Notes: generated by a model not told the origin, from the letters alone. A stretch of DNA of 64,000 nucleotides from Siniperca chuatsi (GCF_020085105.1 NC_058063.1:22239566-22303565); one strand, 5' to 3'. Counted from the first letter of the stretch, positions 36,992-50,286 are shown. Program-made: numbers and translations.

Positions 36992-39900
36992 TTAAAAAGC
37001 AGCTGGTCGGATAAACATCCTAACCGTTTTCAGGCTGTAATTGGCCGGTTTATACGTCGCCCACACAACTCCGTTTTCAATCTCATACGGTGTGTTTTTC
37101 TCCGGGTCGTACGTGCCTTTATAATAAATCCCATTCAAGTTAGCTGACTGACAGTTGTTGTACCACCACCCGCCCCCATACATTTCTGCGCAATTCTCCT
37201 CCCACTTGTCATTGTCTTTGTCGAAGGTGCTGAATTTCATTCCGTTGTGGGACAGGTAAGACGCCATATCAGACTTAGGTATCACCAGAGCGTCCCCAGC
37301 ATCCCCAGTGTACCCGGACACATGCAGCGGGTACCCCTCATCCTCCGAGCCAACCCTGATTGTATACTCAGCACTGGCTTCGCCCCCTTCCCAATCCTCT
37401 AGCTCGACCTTTAGCATGGTCTCGCCCTGATTAGTCAATAGGTGGAGGTTCTGGTTGCCTAGCCAAAACTCCCCCTTGCCCTTCGCGTCGACCAAACCGA
37501 ACCCGTTGCGGTATTCGGCCCAGGTGCGGTTGAAGCTGAGCGCACCACTCTCTCTTTGCTGGACTAACAACCACCCGCCCATCATCCCCTCCTGCTGGCA
37601 ATAAACTTCCACTACCTCTATGGAGTCTGTGCCGCCGGGTTTGATCTTAAACAGGCCGTTCGTTTCCCCTTTCAGGTGGTTCTGGTAGGCTTCGACACAA
37701 TCTGCGAACAGAGAGGGGCAAACCGCAGACCGCGAGTTAGCTTGGACTGGCTTTGGCTCGAGTAGCTGAAATTAACTGCCGTGATAGAAGCAGTAACAGT
37801 CACTTTCCCCGCAAAATGGCTAACACTTGCCCCATTTAAACCCCTTCGCCAACCTATTTTTGTCAATCTGCTTTTGGAGCATCAGCAGGATGTTCCAAAA
37901 CGCAGATTGAGTTTTATGATTTTTATTTGGTTGGTGGCTCCTGAATTATTATTTTTTTAGATGGGTGGGCTTCTGTTGGGGGAATTTGGACTTGTTTAAA
38001 AGTTAACTTTATTAAATGTATTCGTCAAGGAATATGTACAAAAAACATTGACATCAAACAAGAGAAAAGACTACTTCTACTTTCCATCTGCAGTCCCTTA
38101 ACGCAACCTTGAGACCCCTGATAACAAGCAAATTCAACTCTTTGGCTCTGATAGCGCACTTATGACTGGAGTATTTTAAGCTAACAGTCACTTTCACTGC
38201 AAAATGGCTAACACTTGTCTCAAATAACTCAACCCATTTCTGCCAATCTGCATTTGAAATGTCAGCAGGACTTTACATTTCTATCCAGTTTTTTGGCGTT
38301 TGCGATTTGGTACAAAGCAAAAACAGCCCTAAAAGTTCCTCATAGTCTTTAGTTTCCAAACTGTTTCTTGGATTACACAATGACCCAAAATACTTGGTAA
38401 CAATCAAATACATCACACTGAATGTTCTAGCAAAACAATTACAATTACTGTGTTCACGTCATATTTTTGGTACATAAGGCTAGCTAGCAAGCTAGCTGAT
38501 GCTAAAGCATGCTGTCTAGCTGAATGCGCGTTCTGGCCTTTCCATATTTTACTCCAGGTCTGATGTTTTTGTACCTTTTCCTATATAATCGGCGTGCCGC
38601 TCGGTACGCGTGCTCTTCACACTCCGGGCGTGGAAATCAGGAAGGTCATCCTCTGCATTGTCCGTCAAGAACCCGCCGAGATCGAGCCCAACTTCAGTGC
38701 CGAATGGATCCCCAAACCCAGTTTTGGAATCTCCTGTGAGACTTCCCTTGGCGCTACTGGCGTGTACGGTCTTGGTGGTCACAGAAGAAGAGGAGGAGGA
38801 GGAGGAGGAAGATGTGTGGCTGAGGCTTGGGAACAAGGAGCTCATCCCTCCCTTGGTGAGGCCTGTCATGGCTTGGCACTCGGGGCCTCCCTCTATCACC
38901 TCCTCCATCCTTTCCACCGGCCCCTCCTTTGTGTGGACGACAGTCCTCCTGATGCTCTTGGTGCAGGAGACACTTTTGGTGGACACGTGGCTTGTACTGG
39001 GCTGGCTGAAGCCTTCAAACCCTCCGCCCAAACTAAAGAAATCGCCGTTGCCGTGTCCTCTGAGCTCAGTGATGGATTTAGATGATGTGGAGGAGGAGGA
39101 CGAGCCGGAGGAAGCGGAGGAGGTCGATGATGAGGATGTAGATGGAGAGTAGGAAGTACCTGGGACCTTGGAGATGGTTGCTGGGGATGAGCTGGAGCCT
39201 TCCTCCTCTAGGACCAAATGGACTGTCTTAACCTGAGAAAGAAGAATGAAGAATAACTTTAGCATGAGTGTGCATGGTTCTAGAAAAGACGGTGTAATGC
39301 GTGTTTTTGTCCTGATGACAATAAAAAGAAACAATGATGTTATTTCTAGCCCTATGATACCTTGAGTGAATTATGGCTAGCACTAGTCCAGTTATTCCTG
39401 TCACTGAACCAGTGAGCGTTAGCAAGTATTTTGGGAAATAAACGATGTGAGAACACAAACTGTGTGATCATACCACTGCCTTCTACTACCGAAGGATGGG
39501 AGGACGACCTGGAAAAGTGGCTTCAGATCACAGTAACAAACTAAGTTAGCTTATGGTTAGTTAACTGATATGTGACTTTGAGGCTCACTCTTTTAATAAA
39601 AAGATGCCTGCCTTTATGACAACGCAAATGTTGATCGGTAGCAACAGAAATAATAAGCTAAATATTATAATAATGATTGTCCTTCCTTCCGTCAGTGGTA
39701 GAAGGCTGAGGTATGATGACATTATCCATTTTAAGGTATGACAGCTTGTGTTCCCAAATCAGTTATTTCCCAAAAATCTCAAAAAAAAAAAAAGGGACGA
39801 CACCTGTACAGCTAACTCTCGCAGATGCTGGCTCAGTGAAAGGAATAACTGGAAGCTATGCCCATAATTCACACATGGTATAAGAAGGATAAGAATAAAT

Positions 39901-42900
39901 TATAATTTTATGACATTACACTAATTAGGCAGATGATTTATAAGTCCATTTAGCCTACATAGGAAGAAGATAGACAAGAGCTAGATATTAGCATATGAAA
40001 TACTCTTTAAGGTGTGTTAGGACTGAACAGGAAGTGAATGCATCCATGCAAGTTATAAATATTCCAACCTCCCCAAAAGACTCACACTTAACCTGAATCT
40101 GTACAACTCCAATTCATGAATGTACAGAGACAAGAGGACAAAGAGGACAGGGCCAGTGCATACTTTAATAACTAGCTAGCTTACAGCTACAGCTAACTTC
40201 TGTTCGTGGGCAAATAAACACAGACTGAGAAAACACTGCAGTAAATAAAACAAGGTGAAAATTGCTTTACGTTCAGTTATGCACTTTTAGAGGTGTCAAA
40301 CCGGTAACAACTTCAACAACGTTGTTGCACGCCATGAAGTCTTAATGTCACATGCGCAGGAGCAAAACGAAGAAACGAAAATGAAGAAACCAAAAATTCC
40401 CACACACTGTCCATCACTTGTATTCACTTTTAAAGGATATTCACTATTCACTATTACAGGATAAGTCTGCTTTTTTATTTCTTAATGTCAATAAATCCCA
40501 TGAAAAGAAAACCAAAAACCAACAATGACGGTAGTTAACTAAGTATTGTTTGTGTATCCAAAGCCAGATATATCTTTTTCATCTGTGTCATAGGAATGGG
40601 TGACATGTTCATAAAATTTCCATGAACACACACTGTAGTTAATTTTGACTCAATCCCACATACACCGTCCTGCTGTCCCAAATATTCACTAGTGCACCAA
40701 ATGCGGATTAATCCACTGCTGAAAATAGTCCCCAACAAATGCACCATTTCCTCCTGGCCAGGTGTTTTAGGAAATTACTGAGCCTTTTTAAAAAAAGGAA
40801 ACTATATATTTGTGAGCCATTTTTAACCCAATGAGCTTGGGGCTGAGAGCTACAGACAGGGTAAAGAAGTCTGAAAATACTGAGAGACGGACTAACACAA
40901 TGTTGGTTTTGGTCTTTTTTCATGGGCTTTGTTGACAATGACAAAAATACAGAGTAGCACCAGCTGTGTCCTTAAACAACGTCCAACCTTCACTAGGTAA
41001 AATTCATGAATGGTAATTCACTTTCATGGGGTAAAAAGTTTGCGGGATTAGTTTGGTGCCTTCACAGTTCAAGACCTGTCAAACCAACATGTGTCCCTCA
41101 CCTCAGGGAACAAGTCTGCCTTCTGCTGTCCTGCCATACTGCCCTCGACATTCTTGGACTTGAAGACGCTGTCCACCGTGACACTCTGCAGCGGCCTGCT
41201 CTTCATCACGTACAGCGTCCCCACAGTCTCAATGTTCTGGGCCGAGTGGGAGTCCAGTTGATTAATCTGGGAAACGGACAGAAAGAGAAATAATGCAAAC
41301 CCAAAGCTGTATCAAAACTATGAGAGAAATCTGGTTAAGCATCTACACAATCCAGTGTAGATTTGTTTGGATGCCTGGTGTTTAACCCTCTAAACTTGCA
41401 GTTTTTTATACATTATTTTTATAAATGGCCCATGAACCATAATATGAAATAAGTGGATAAAACCTGTCACATGTAGATATTCTGACTTTTTAATGGTTAC
41501 ACAACAAGCTTTTACCACATCTCCCAATTTATTTTTGTCAGGTTTATGCATAAAGTTTTGTCACCTAAAATGAAAAATGCATTATTTTTATTTTTAAAAG
41601 ATAAAGTGAAATTGCATTATTACCTCCTTAATGTGATGTATTTGCTGTTGAAACGGGACATTGTAAACCAGTGGGACGAGATCACACAAAATGCTGAACT
41701 ATTACTATTCCTTTAAATATACGTGTTATATTATACGGAAATATACGTGTGACTATACAGAATTGGACTGAAGCACCACAAAGGTGCAGAATGCAAATTT
41801 CAGTCCATTTAGCGGGTATGGCTGTTGAGCTTCAACCAAAATTATACAACAGCATTAGAGGTGAATTTGTGCTGGGAAACAATTATGCCGGACATTACTT
41901 CTTTAGGTTTCTATAAGATAAAACATACCCTAAAATAAGACTGTTTAAATCATCCGATAATCTATATACACAACTCTTAAATCTCAGAATTTATTGCCAC
42001 AAATTTAGCCACACGTTCCTTTAATAGGCTTAAATTAAGGAATTCACTTTTAACTCCCCTTAAAGTTACTTAACCCATGCAAATTTTACCTTAATCTTAA
42101 TATGAGCAATTGAAATGGCTTTGATTAAAGACTTTCTGTTGGTAGTCAAAGTCAACAAAAACTGCAAAGATGACCTTGGACTCCCCGGAGTTAAACAAGC
42201 GTCCCAACCTTTTTGACCAAATAGTCCCAGGAACTAAAAGTCCCATTTGATTGTTTGTGTGTCCACTGCAAATTAGACCGATAGTTGAGTTTACACTGAC
42301 AGCAGCGTTTGAGACACAGTTGTCTTGTGTAAGGAAACAACAACACATCATCGTGTTAACATGACTGTATTACTTGTCACAGATGTTTGAATGGATGCAA
42401 ATGAGGCAATTTAGTTTTTTCGTTCTCTCACTTTGGACTCTTGATCAGCAGTGTGAATAAACGTTACCCAAATTGTAGCAGCCGCGAGTTTTGTGTTTGT
42501 CGAAATGCGGGTAATGTTCTTATGTTCATTAAATGGTCCTGAGTGTGGGGTGCGGTGGAACCACAGAGTTAGGACCTTACCTGTTTGTTCAGTGCCACGT
42601 AGCTCTCCTGGTCCACCTGGTACTCTGAGTAGCCTTTGCAGGATCCTTTGCAGGAACGGAGCTTGATATCGATATCCACCTGACAGAGGAGACAAAGAGT
42701 TGGAAATATACTACCTGTTTAGCAAATGAGCGTGTTTACATGCAGCAACTCTGCAGACATTTTGAAAGTAAATCAACTGATAGGCCAGGCTACAGCCGCG
42801 TTAAATATCTGTGTACATTTAGTGAACAAATGAAAGTTGAAACATCTGTTCTGCCCTACAAAGGCAAAACGCAGTAACTACATATTTGGTCAAAACTGAC

Positions 42901-45900
42901 CTGAATCAGACTTTTTGACATCTGTTTTATGGTATAAATATATTATGGCAAAGAAATGTATAATTTCTGTGAAAACAGCGTTTTTAACTTACGGTTACTA
43001 CAAAACAGAGCTAAAAACCAAACTGCACTCTGGCTGTGTAACAAAAGAGAGTTACATCAAGTGAAAGCTAGCTGGTAAGATAGCTTCGCTTAATGTTAGC
43101 TGAAGCTAAAACTAAATTTATGTATTGATTTTTCCCTAGCTGTTAACTGTAATTGTAAGTGACATCCTGGTAATTCAGTTTGTTATTCCACATAACTAAA
43201 TGAGAAAGTCATTAAATCCATTAATGATGGAGAAAAAACCTGGTAAACTCCTGCTAAAGCTAACTAGCTTAGTAGATCTCAGCTGCCATCTCAGCTTTTG
43301 ACTCAGTGAAAATCATGCATTTGGTGTGCATTTAAGCTACCTTTAAATTACACATTTAAATGTATTAAATTGTAAAATTAGTTTATTATATTGATCTATA
43401 GAGAATACATTTAATTTATATAAGCTATGGTCTGTAAATAATGGACACTGGCATATTTTGTTTGGAGATACTGCATCTTTAAGAGCAGTATCTCTTATTA
43501 TGTAGGTTCTATGGCAATGATGTTTTAGGGCAAAATAACCAGCCTAAAGACTTAAATTAAGGTATTACAAAATCTTTATCTGTTAAGCACTTTGCCAGCT
43601 AGCCTAAAAAAATGAACAGCCTTTATTCTTGGCTTATGTAGTTACTGCCGTCAGCCTTTGTAATTCTGAGCTTCTGTGACATTCAGAAAGCGTACAACTG
43701 GGGGGTTAGCTGTACACTGAGTATGAATAAATGCAAATATGTATTTTTGTCTCTATTGTGTCTCCGTACCTCCAGCCTCTGCATCTCGACAACCTGGTCT
43801 TTGACTCGATCCTTCAGGGCGCCCAGGATTCTCAGCTGTCTGTCGATCTTGATCTTCAAGTCTGTGATTCTCTGACGCAGACTCTGGGCCAAGTCGTAGT
43901 AGTTGTTATCATTACCTTGTGGAAGGAGGAAGGATGCATTTGGATGAATTGATAGATCAAATGATATACAGGCAGGCAGATTGACTGATACTTACATTTA
44001 GACTTTATTTAATTCTACGTCAACATTGAAAATGAAGCATAAAAATCCAAGATGAGTCGACGTGCCTCTTGTATTGTTTTATTGAGTCTGGATCTAAATG
44101 ATCTTCGATCTTAAAGGCAGCCTGTGGAGTTGACCACTAGTATCACTATGGAGCAATGTTTATGTGGGTCCCCGTTTGTGTCGTGCAAAAGCTCGGCTTT
44201 GCAAATGTTTTATGAGGAAGCAAATGCACTCAACATGTTTGTTAAACCTAAAGAATACACAGAAACACAGTGAGAAACACTAAATGTAACTTGTAAACAG
44301 GAAAACTCCTCAGGGCACCCTTAAGTTGTTGGTCAGGTGCTGAGTCAAAGACTGACTGGCCATCAAATGCTTGGTAGAGAAAAGGAAGCATACACAAACA
44401 CAAACTAACCAGCTTCAAGGATGAGTTTCTCCTTGAGGAAGTCGTAAGTCTGTTTGGACACCTGGTCAGTGGAGCGATGCTTGACCCTGTTCTGATCCAG
44501 GAGGCTGCGGATCTTCTCGATCTTCTTCAGCAGGCTGTGGTCGTATTTATCCATCAGACCCTGGATCCTGCAGCCCGACGGGCATTTAGAGCCCTGATAG
44601 AGGATGGGAGAGATGGGTGGGAGAAAGAGATGCCTTAACCTCAGAAGCTTTTGCTCGTTACTTATTTTAAGCTTCACGTAAAAACACTGTAATTCACTCA
44701 CAACATCTCACACTGGATTAAAAAAAATGTATCAATGATAATCTTTACTATGTAATTATAAACACACATCTGCATCTTAAGGTACAGCAAGTGTTTTTGG
44801 CTGCTGAAAGAAATCATGAAGATTTTGGCTCTGGAAAAAGTGTGTGTCAACTGATGGGATGAACTAAGGATGGACTAATAAAGCCGGGAACAAGCTGTAC
44901 CCATTCATCGTCTGTGCAGAAAGGCCACTCTCTCTGAGTGGCACATTTATCGGCTCTGGTGCCTTGCTCCACCGGACGAGCTCCTCTGGGGTCGACCACT
45001 GTAGCCTGGAGACAGAGACAGAGAGGGGGGCAGAGAGAGGGTTTACGTCTCCTTTATAAGTCTAAGTGCAGACGTTCAGAGCCCTTTTCTTCATACATGG
45101 ATAACAAAAGTGCAGGTATTTTATTGGCACCAATAGAAAAAATATTGCCATTTAAAATTTTAGTATATTTTGTCTAATTTAGTTTTGTGTACCATGAGAA
45201 AAATAAATATATTAAACCAAACATTTTTTGATGGGGATTTGTCAAACAAGTATCATAAGTATAAATTGTTTAAAGCTTCACTGAAACAATTTCATGAGTT
45301 AGGGGGTGCTATTTCCTGCATTTAAATACATTTATATAAATCTAGCAAATACTAAATTATGATGAGATTGATGTTCGACCCCAGCATGTTTTTGGAGAGT
45401 GATAACGGTGAACAAAAACACAGTGAATTATTATTTTATTACCCGCAAAACATGCAAAGGAGGTGGAAGTACCTTTCTAGAACAGATTACAAAGTGTGCC
45501 ACAGAGAAAAATAAAGTCAAATAACATTAACTGATATTATATTTCAGTGCTTTTCAGTGTGTGTGTTGTCTGATTTTATTGGGTTGCAAGCACTTTGCAA
45601 GTTTGTTTTGAAAACTACTATATTTATTTAGATATTATTGTTGTTGTTTTTATCAACAAAACTGCTAAAAAGGCAAGAAAATGGTCAAATTAACTGACAC
45701 AAATAGGTAATATAAAATTCTAAAACATAAAAATGACAAGAATTGCAAAAATAGCTTCTAAAAATACATTTTGAAACGTATTGTTGTGAATAAAGGTCCC
45801 ATCATTTCAACAAAATACATCAGTTGCAGTTTGTAAAATGTTTTAACGTATTAAAAGTGTCATTGTGATCTGACTCACCAGAGCTGAAGCCACACAAATC

Positions 45901-45935
45901 AAACCGAGACAGACGAGTAAATTGAGTCGTTCCAT
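36992..45935 (-). CDS. fga: Fibrinogen alpha chain, alpha-E form
   Basis: Exons in coding order are 45935-45879, 45005-44901, 44593-44410, 43915-43770, 42679-42581, 41266-41102, 39232-38575 and 37701-36992. The frame is open throughout, giving 707 residues. It is the plasma A-alpha chain. A signal peptide covers about 1-18. A short fibrinopeptide ends at R26, with knob GARPV at 27-31. The disulfide ring CPSGC is at 58-62, the coiled coil at about 63-173, and CKGSC at 174-178. Residues 253-471 are a Ser/Gly-rich alpha-C region in which C342 and C371 match the alpha-C hairpin disulfide of mammals. Residues 472-707 are a fibrinogen C-terminal domain like human alpha-E ([26 protein letters not shown]). 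Reading through the exon 7 donor adds eight codons then a stop at 38549, which would make a common alpha form. Confidence 0.95.
38008..38013 (-). terminator. fga: Candidate poly(A) signal for the short alpha transcript
   Basis: AATAAA on the minus strand inside the last fga intron, about 540 bases after the read-through stop at 38549-38551. It fits a transcript that ends before the alpha-E exon, as for the main mammalian alpha mRNA. This is inferred from position. Confidence 0.4.
38786..38812. repeat. fga: Trinucleotide run coding a poly-serine tract in fga
   Basis: GAG/GAA repeats on the plus strand read as serine codons on the coding strand (residues about 393-402 of the alpha chain). Length polymorphism is likely. 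Confidence 0.8.
42711..42843 (+). repeat. Inverted repeat arm inside fga, near exon 5
   Basis: About 133 bases nearly identical to the reverse complement of 46496-46629. This arm lies in the intron only about 30 bases upstream of fga exon 5; the other arm lies 560 bases upstream of the fga start codon. Confidence 0.9.
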
Positions 45936-46040
45936 CTTTGTTTCTGTTGTCCTTCCTCTGTGTGAAGACTGGTTGCTGAATGCTGCTTGAACGCTACTGT
46001 CGGATCATTTGAAGCCTCCTGGTTCAGTTTGACAAACCTG

Positions 46041-46047
46041 TGACTCA
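46041..46047. promoter_or_regulatory. fga: AP-1-like site upstream of fga
   Basis: TGACTCA about 106 bases before the fga start codon. No clear TATA box was seen. A seven-base match is weak evidence. Confidence 0.25.
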
Positions 46048-46495
46048 TCAGGAAATGTCTGTCAGGTCAGATCCGAGTTGAGTAACCTCTGCTGTTGACT
46101 CTGGAGGCTGTTTGTTGTACTGTTTGCTGTCAGCAAGTACTCCCGCACTGAACACAAACACATCGCCAGCTCAGTTCAGTTACGACAGGACTTACTGGCA
46201 TTTGATCCAATTTGTTTTCTCAAAGCAGTGACAAACAGAAATGACAGTAACAACTATGAGCCAGTAATTACTTAAGCGATGACAAATCAAACAGAGAGCG
46301 ACATGTAAAAGAAAATTACACAAATATTACAGCAAAAACCCACTGACATATTTGTTCGAATATGCAATATAAGGGTTTTCGTTACTCATTACTTTATTAC
46401 GTTTTTACCTGTTTCATTATTATCTTAGTGTTTTTTTATATTAAATGCAGTATGTTCTATTGCTGTTTTTTATTGAACTGAAAAAGTTTGAAAAA

Positions 46496-46629
46496 TTTCA
46501 ACTTTAATTTGTTCACTAAATGTACACAGATATTTAACACTGCTGTAGCCTGGCCTATCAGTTGATTTACTTTCAAAATGTCTGCAGAGTTGCTGCATGT
46601 AAACACGCTCATTTGCTAAACAGGTAGCA
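46496..46629 (-). repeat. Inverted repeat arm upstream of fga
   Basis: Partner of 42711-42843 in opposite orientation. Both arms end sharply at CTACCTGTTTAGC and near AAAGTTGAAA. It could be two copies of one dispersed repeat or an inverted duplication. Confidence 0.9.
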
Positions 46630-46639
46630 CATCACTTTT

Positions 46640-48150
46640 TTTCTTGTGTGTTAAAGCTGTTGTGTGTTGAAGCTAGAGCCAAGACATGGTTAGCTTAGCT
46701 AATAGTCACATAACCCCCCTTAAAACCAGAACTCGTTGCTTTTACACTTAAGTTTTTGTACAGATTAAACAAACAAGATATAACATTACTGAGCTTTAGA
46801 GAAGCTGGTATGTGGATTTTGTTACCTTTGGACAAAGCCAGGCTGTTTCTCCCTTTTTCCGATCTTTGTGTTAATGAAGAGTGTTGCTACATTGGGACAC
46901 CTGGCAAACAGGGACAGTTAAAGTGGCAATCTCGAAGATTTAATTTAAATAAATGTCTGTTAAGTAATTATCTATTGCCAAATGAGTTAACACAATGGTG
47001 AATGAGCCTGTGGCCCACTGATGAAATTACATGAAAGTCCTTACATTTGCAGTGAACTGGGCGTCTGTGGCGACGTTCCCGGGAAAAATGCTGTATGAAG
47101 TTACTGCTAATGCAAACCAAAGATGTCCTACTGCTGCAGCTTCACATTAAAAACATTTAACTGGCGAGACACGAGTTGAGTTTTGTTATGAAGTAGTCAC
47201 AGGAAATGAAATGTGTTTGTCAGTGAGCTTGACACTAACTGCCATCGTTCATCAAAAATGCATCTACAAAACAAGACAACGGCCATTTTCGGCCTTTTTT
47301 GACAGCGGATCAGTTTGTTCCTGACTCTTCCATTGCTCCCTGCAATATTTCAGTCACAGTGAGCTGCTAGATGAAGCGCTGCAGGCACAAGCTACACATC
47401 TGTAACTTCTCCGCAAGCTACTTCTTTATTAAAACAACAACACTTTGCTGTCCCCACAATTCTGTGACCTGTAGTATTAAACCGCACTTGCTGATACCAT
47501 CAGTAACTAGGTGTCGCCAAATCAACCAGGACTGAAATCTTAAGGGTTGCCACTTTAAGCTTTGTAATGAATATCTTTTCAAGGAATCCACAAAATAACT
47601 CTAAACCAACGCTTTTGCATTGCTGAAAAGGCATCTGATAAGGAAAAAAGGTCACATGGATATGACATCATATAAGTGGGTGTGGCATTGCGTGCATTGA
47701 CACTTGATTGCAGAATCACAATGGTAAGTGAAATGACAGCGTTCTGACATAAAAATGGTTAAGCTTATAAAAAACTAAAATCAAATACTCACTGCGTCAC
47801 TTTCATTCCAATATTTTTTGTAATGGAGTGTAATTGTGTATCAAAATCACTATGAATCAATTCTATACTCCTTTCACCCTTTTGAAAAATGTACATTTTG
47901 ATAGTCCCATTTTGCCAATTGCCTGCTGTCAAAATGGGGACACTGCTCTAAGTCATTTTGAAAGGGGAAAAAATGGTTTTGAAGATCACAAAATACACGC
48001 TGTCTTGAGAGAAATCAATATTCTAAACTGGATCAAATATAATTTTAAACGAAGAGGGGAGGATATTTACTCAACAGGAGGTCGGAAGACACCATACAGC
48101 ATTCTAGTGAGGCTGACAGACGAAGAAGAAGAACAAAATGAAGTCAAAGT
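46640..48150. other. Intergenic, no gene recognised
   Basis: AT-rich, with diverged dispersed-repeat phrases. A 108-codon open frame at 47834-48160 shows no family motif and runs into the Tc1 remnant, so it is not called as a gene. Confidence 0.4.
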
Positions 48151-48156
48151 CCTGTC

Positions 48157-48550
48157 CTGAATCCTATTGAGATGCTGTAGCATGACCTTAAAAAGGCAGT
48201 TCATGCTCGAAAACCCTCCAATGTGGCTGAATTACAACAATTCTGCAAAGATGAGTGGGCCAAAACTCCTCCACAGCGCTGTAAAAGACTCACCTCAAGT
48301 TATCGCAAACGCTTGATTGCAGTTGTTGCTGCTAAGGGTGGAGCAACCAGTTATTAGGTTTAGGGGGCAATCACTTTTTCACACAGGGCCATGTAGGTTT
48401 GGATTTAGTTTTCCCTTAATAATAACAACCTTCATTTAAAAACTGCATTTTGTGTTTACTTGTGTTATCTTTGACTAATATTTCAATTAGTTTGATGATC
48501 TGAAACATTTAAGTGTGAAAACATGCAAAAAAATAAGAAATCAAGAAGGG
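48157..48550 (+). mobile_element. Tc1/mariner transposase C-terminal remnant
   Basis: Bases 48157-48357 read as the end of a Tc1-like transposase: LNPIEML, then a stop where tryptophan is expected, then HDLKKAVHAR, DEWAKTPP and SSYRKRLIAVV before the terminal stop. The catalytic domain upstream is gone. The AT-rich tail to about 48550 resembles the 3' end of such elements. It is inactive. Confidence 0.85.
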
Positions 48551-48639
48551 GGCAAGAAAGGAAAGCTGTGGGCAGCAAAAATCAAAGAAAAATAACAGAG
48601 TGAAAGACGGCGTAAGCTCTGAGGGTCAAGATGTGTGCA

Positions 48640-48780
48640 GAGCCTGCAAAAAAAGATAGAGCGAAAAAAAAGATGACCCAGAGAATAGAGATTAGATAAT
48701 GTGTATTGCATGTAAACAGTGCTTCCACAAGTCATGTGGCGAGGACTTTGGCGTGATTGAAGATGCAGAGGTATTTACTT
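48640..48780 (+). pseudogene. Possible zinc-binding transposase tail, decayed
   Basis: One frame reads VCRACKKR, then after stops MCIACKQCFHKSCGED and EVFTC. The CxxC ... CxxCxxxxHxxC ... C spacing resembles the PHD-like or zinc-ribbon ends of some DNA-transposon proteins. In-frame stops and short length make it a relic at best. Confidence 0.3.
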
Positions 48781-49819
48781 GTTCAGTGTCTTTGTACTTC
48801 ATGGATTGGGAGTCTACCATTACCCTCCCTCTTAACTCTTTAGGCCTAGAATGTTTTGTGCCTTACCTTAACGTTAAATGTAACAGTAGGCCTATGAATT
48901 GTTTTTCTAATTTTAGCATGGCGTTTTTACCAAATTGTTTAGAATTTTTAAAAGAAGATAAGGGCAAAAAACACTATCTCGGTTGTGTTGTATTTTCATT
49001 ATATGGTTATTTGAAGACATTAAAATGTTGAAATTACTTATCTTTAATTTGTTTTTTTTATATAAAAACATAAGGTGTCCTATTTTGCCAGTAGCACCTG
49101 TTTTTACTTCTGTATATTGTAGGAATGTGGTTAATGTTTATAGAATTGTATTAAGTTGGGAGCTATGGCATTGGGATGATCGCTTTTCAAAAATTCATAA
49201 TAGAAAGAGTCATAATTGATCTTGTTTGTAGTTTGAGGCGTCCTGTCAGTTTTACAGACGTCTCTTTAATAATGGTGGCCTATGGGGAAAATGCTTTTTG
49301 GGCCACAGGGGAATCACTGCAATACCGCGAGTGACCACTGGGCAAAACAGGAAGCAAGGCTAAGCAGTGCCACCATATCCAGATCTTATTACATCCACGA
49401 TTTCACCCCTAACCACCTCTGGTTGGGTGTAGTCAGTAGTGTGCTTTGTTGCACTTACAACAAACACCCAACAATGAATACACATGTATGTCACTGGAGC
49501 AAGGTGAGACAATAAACCACTGAGGTCAAAAAAGACAAGATTTTTAGGGGGATGTTAAGTTACTCTTTAAACCAGCACAATGAAGAGTTTCTGGTGCTCA
49601 CTTTACTGAAGGCTTCCATTATTGTTTTTCCTGTCATTTCCCACTTTCGACTTCACGCCTCAGAGACTAAACGGATTCAGTAATAGTAGTAGTATAGATG
49701 TTAGTTTACATAGTTTATAGTTATTAGATAGGTGTCGAGCCCAGCATTTTTATGTAGACCTCGTCTCTCTTCAGTTTTGACTGTAACTGACAGCAAAATA
49801 GACAATTGGACTGCACTGA

Positions 49820-50250
49820 TAAAGCGCTTTTTTTTAAAAGGAAAAGTTTGACATCTTGGGAAATACCTTTATTTGTTTTCTTGCATAAAGTTAGATCAGA
49901 AAATTGATATCACTCTCATGTCTGTAAGTATAAAGCTAATGCTAGCAGCCGGCTAACTTAGCCTAGCATAAAGACTGAAAAAATGGGGAAAGAGCTAGCC
50001 TGGCTCTGTCCATAAAACAAAATCTGCCCACCAGCACCTTTAACGTGTTAATCTGTGAGCTTTAAATTGTAAAGACTATTCAGCGTTATAGAGCGGGTTA
50101 TGTACTGGACTACTGAGCTTTAGAGGTGCTGATTGGTGGATCTTGTTACCCCTGTTTCCAGTCTCTATGTAAAGCTAAGCTAGCCAGCTGCTGGTGGTGG
50201 CATATTTAGTGGGATCAATCTTCTCATCAAAAATGTTGAACTATTCCTTT
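49820..50250. repeat. Teleost dispersed repeat
   Basis: Phrases such as GGGAAATACCTTTATTTG and GCTAATGCTAGCAGCC recur in diverged form near 62945-63110. No coding content. Confidence 0.5.
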
Positions 50251-50281
50251 AATGCACTTTACATTTTGCCTCTCATTTACC

Positions 50282-50286
<5 letters not shown>

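Noticed and set aside
38594-39152. Long plus-strand frames of 163 and 180 codons
   Set aside because: Shadows of the fga alpha-C exon, kept open by serine-rich codon composition on the other strand.
47834-48160. 108-codon frame with an acidic EEEEQNE end
   Set aside because: No family features, runs into a Tc1 remnant, and lies in repeat-derived sequence.
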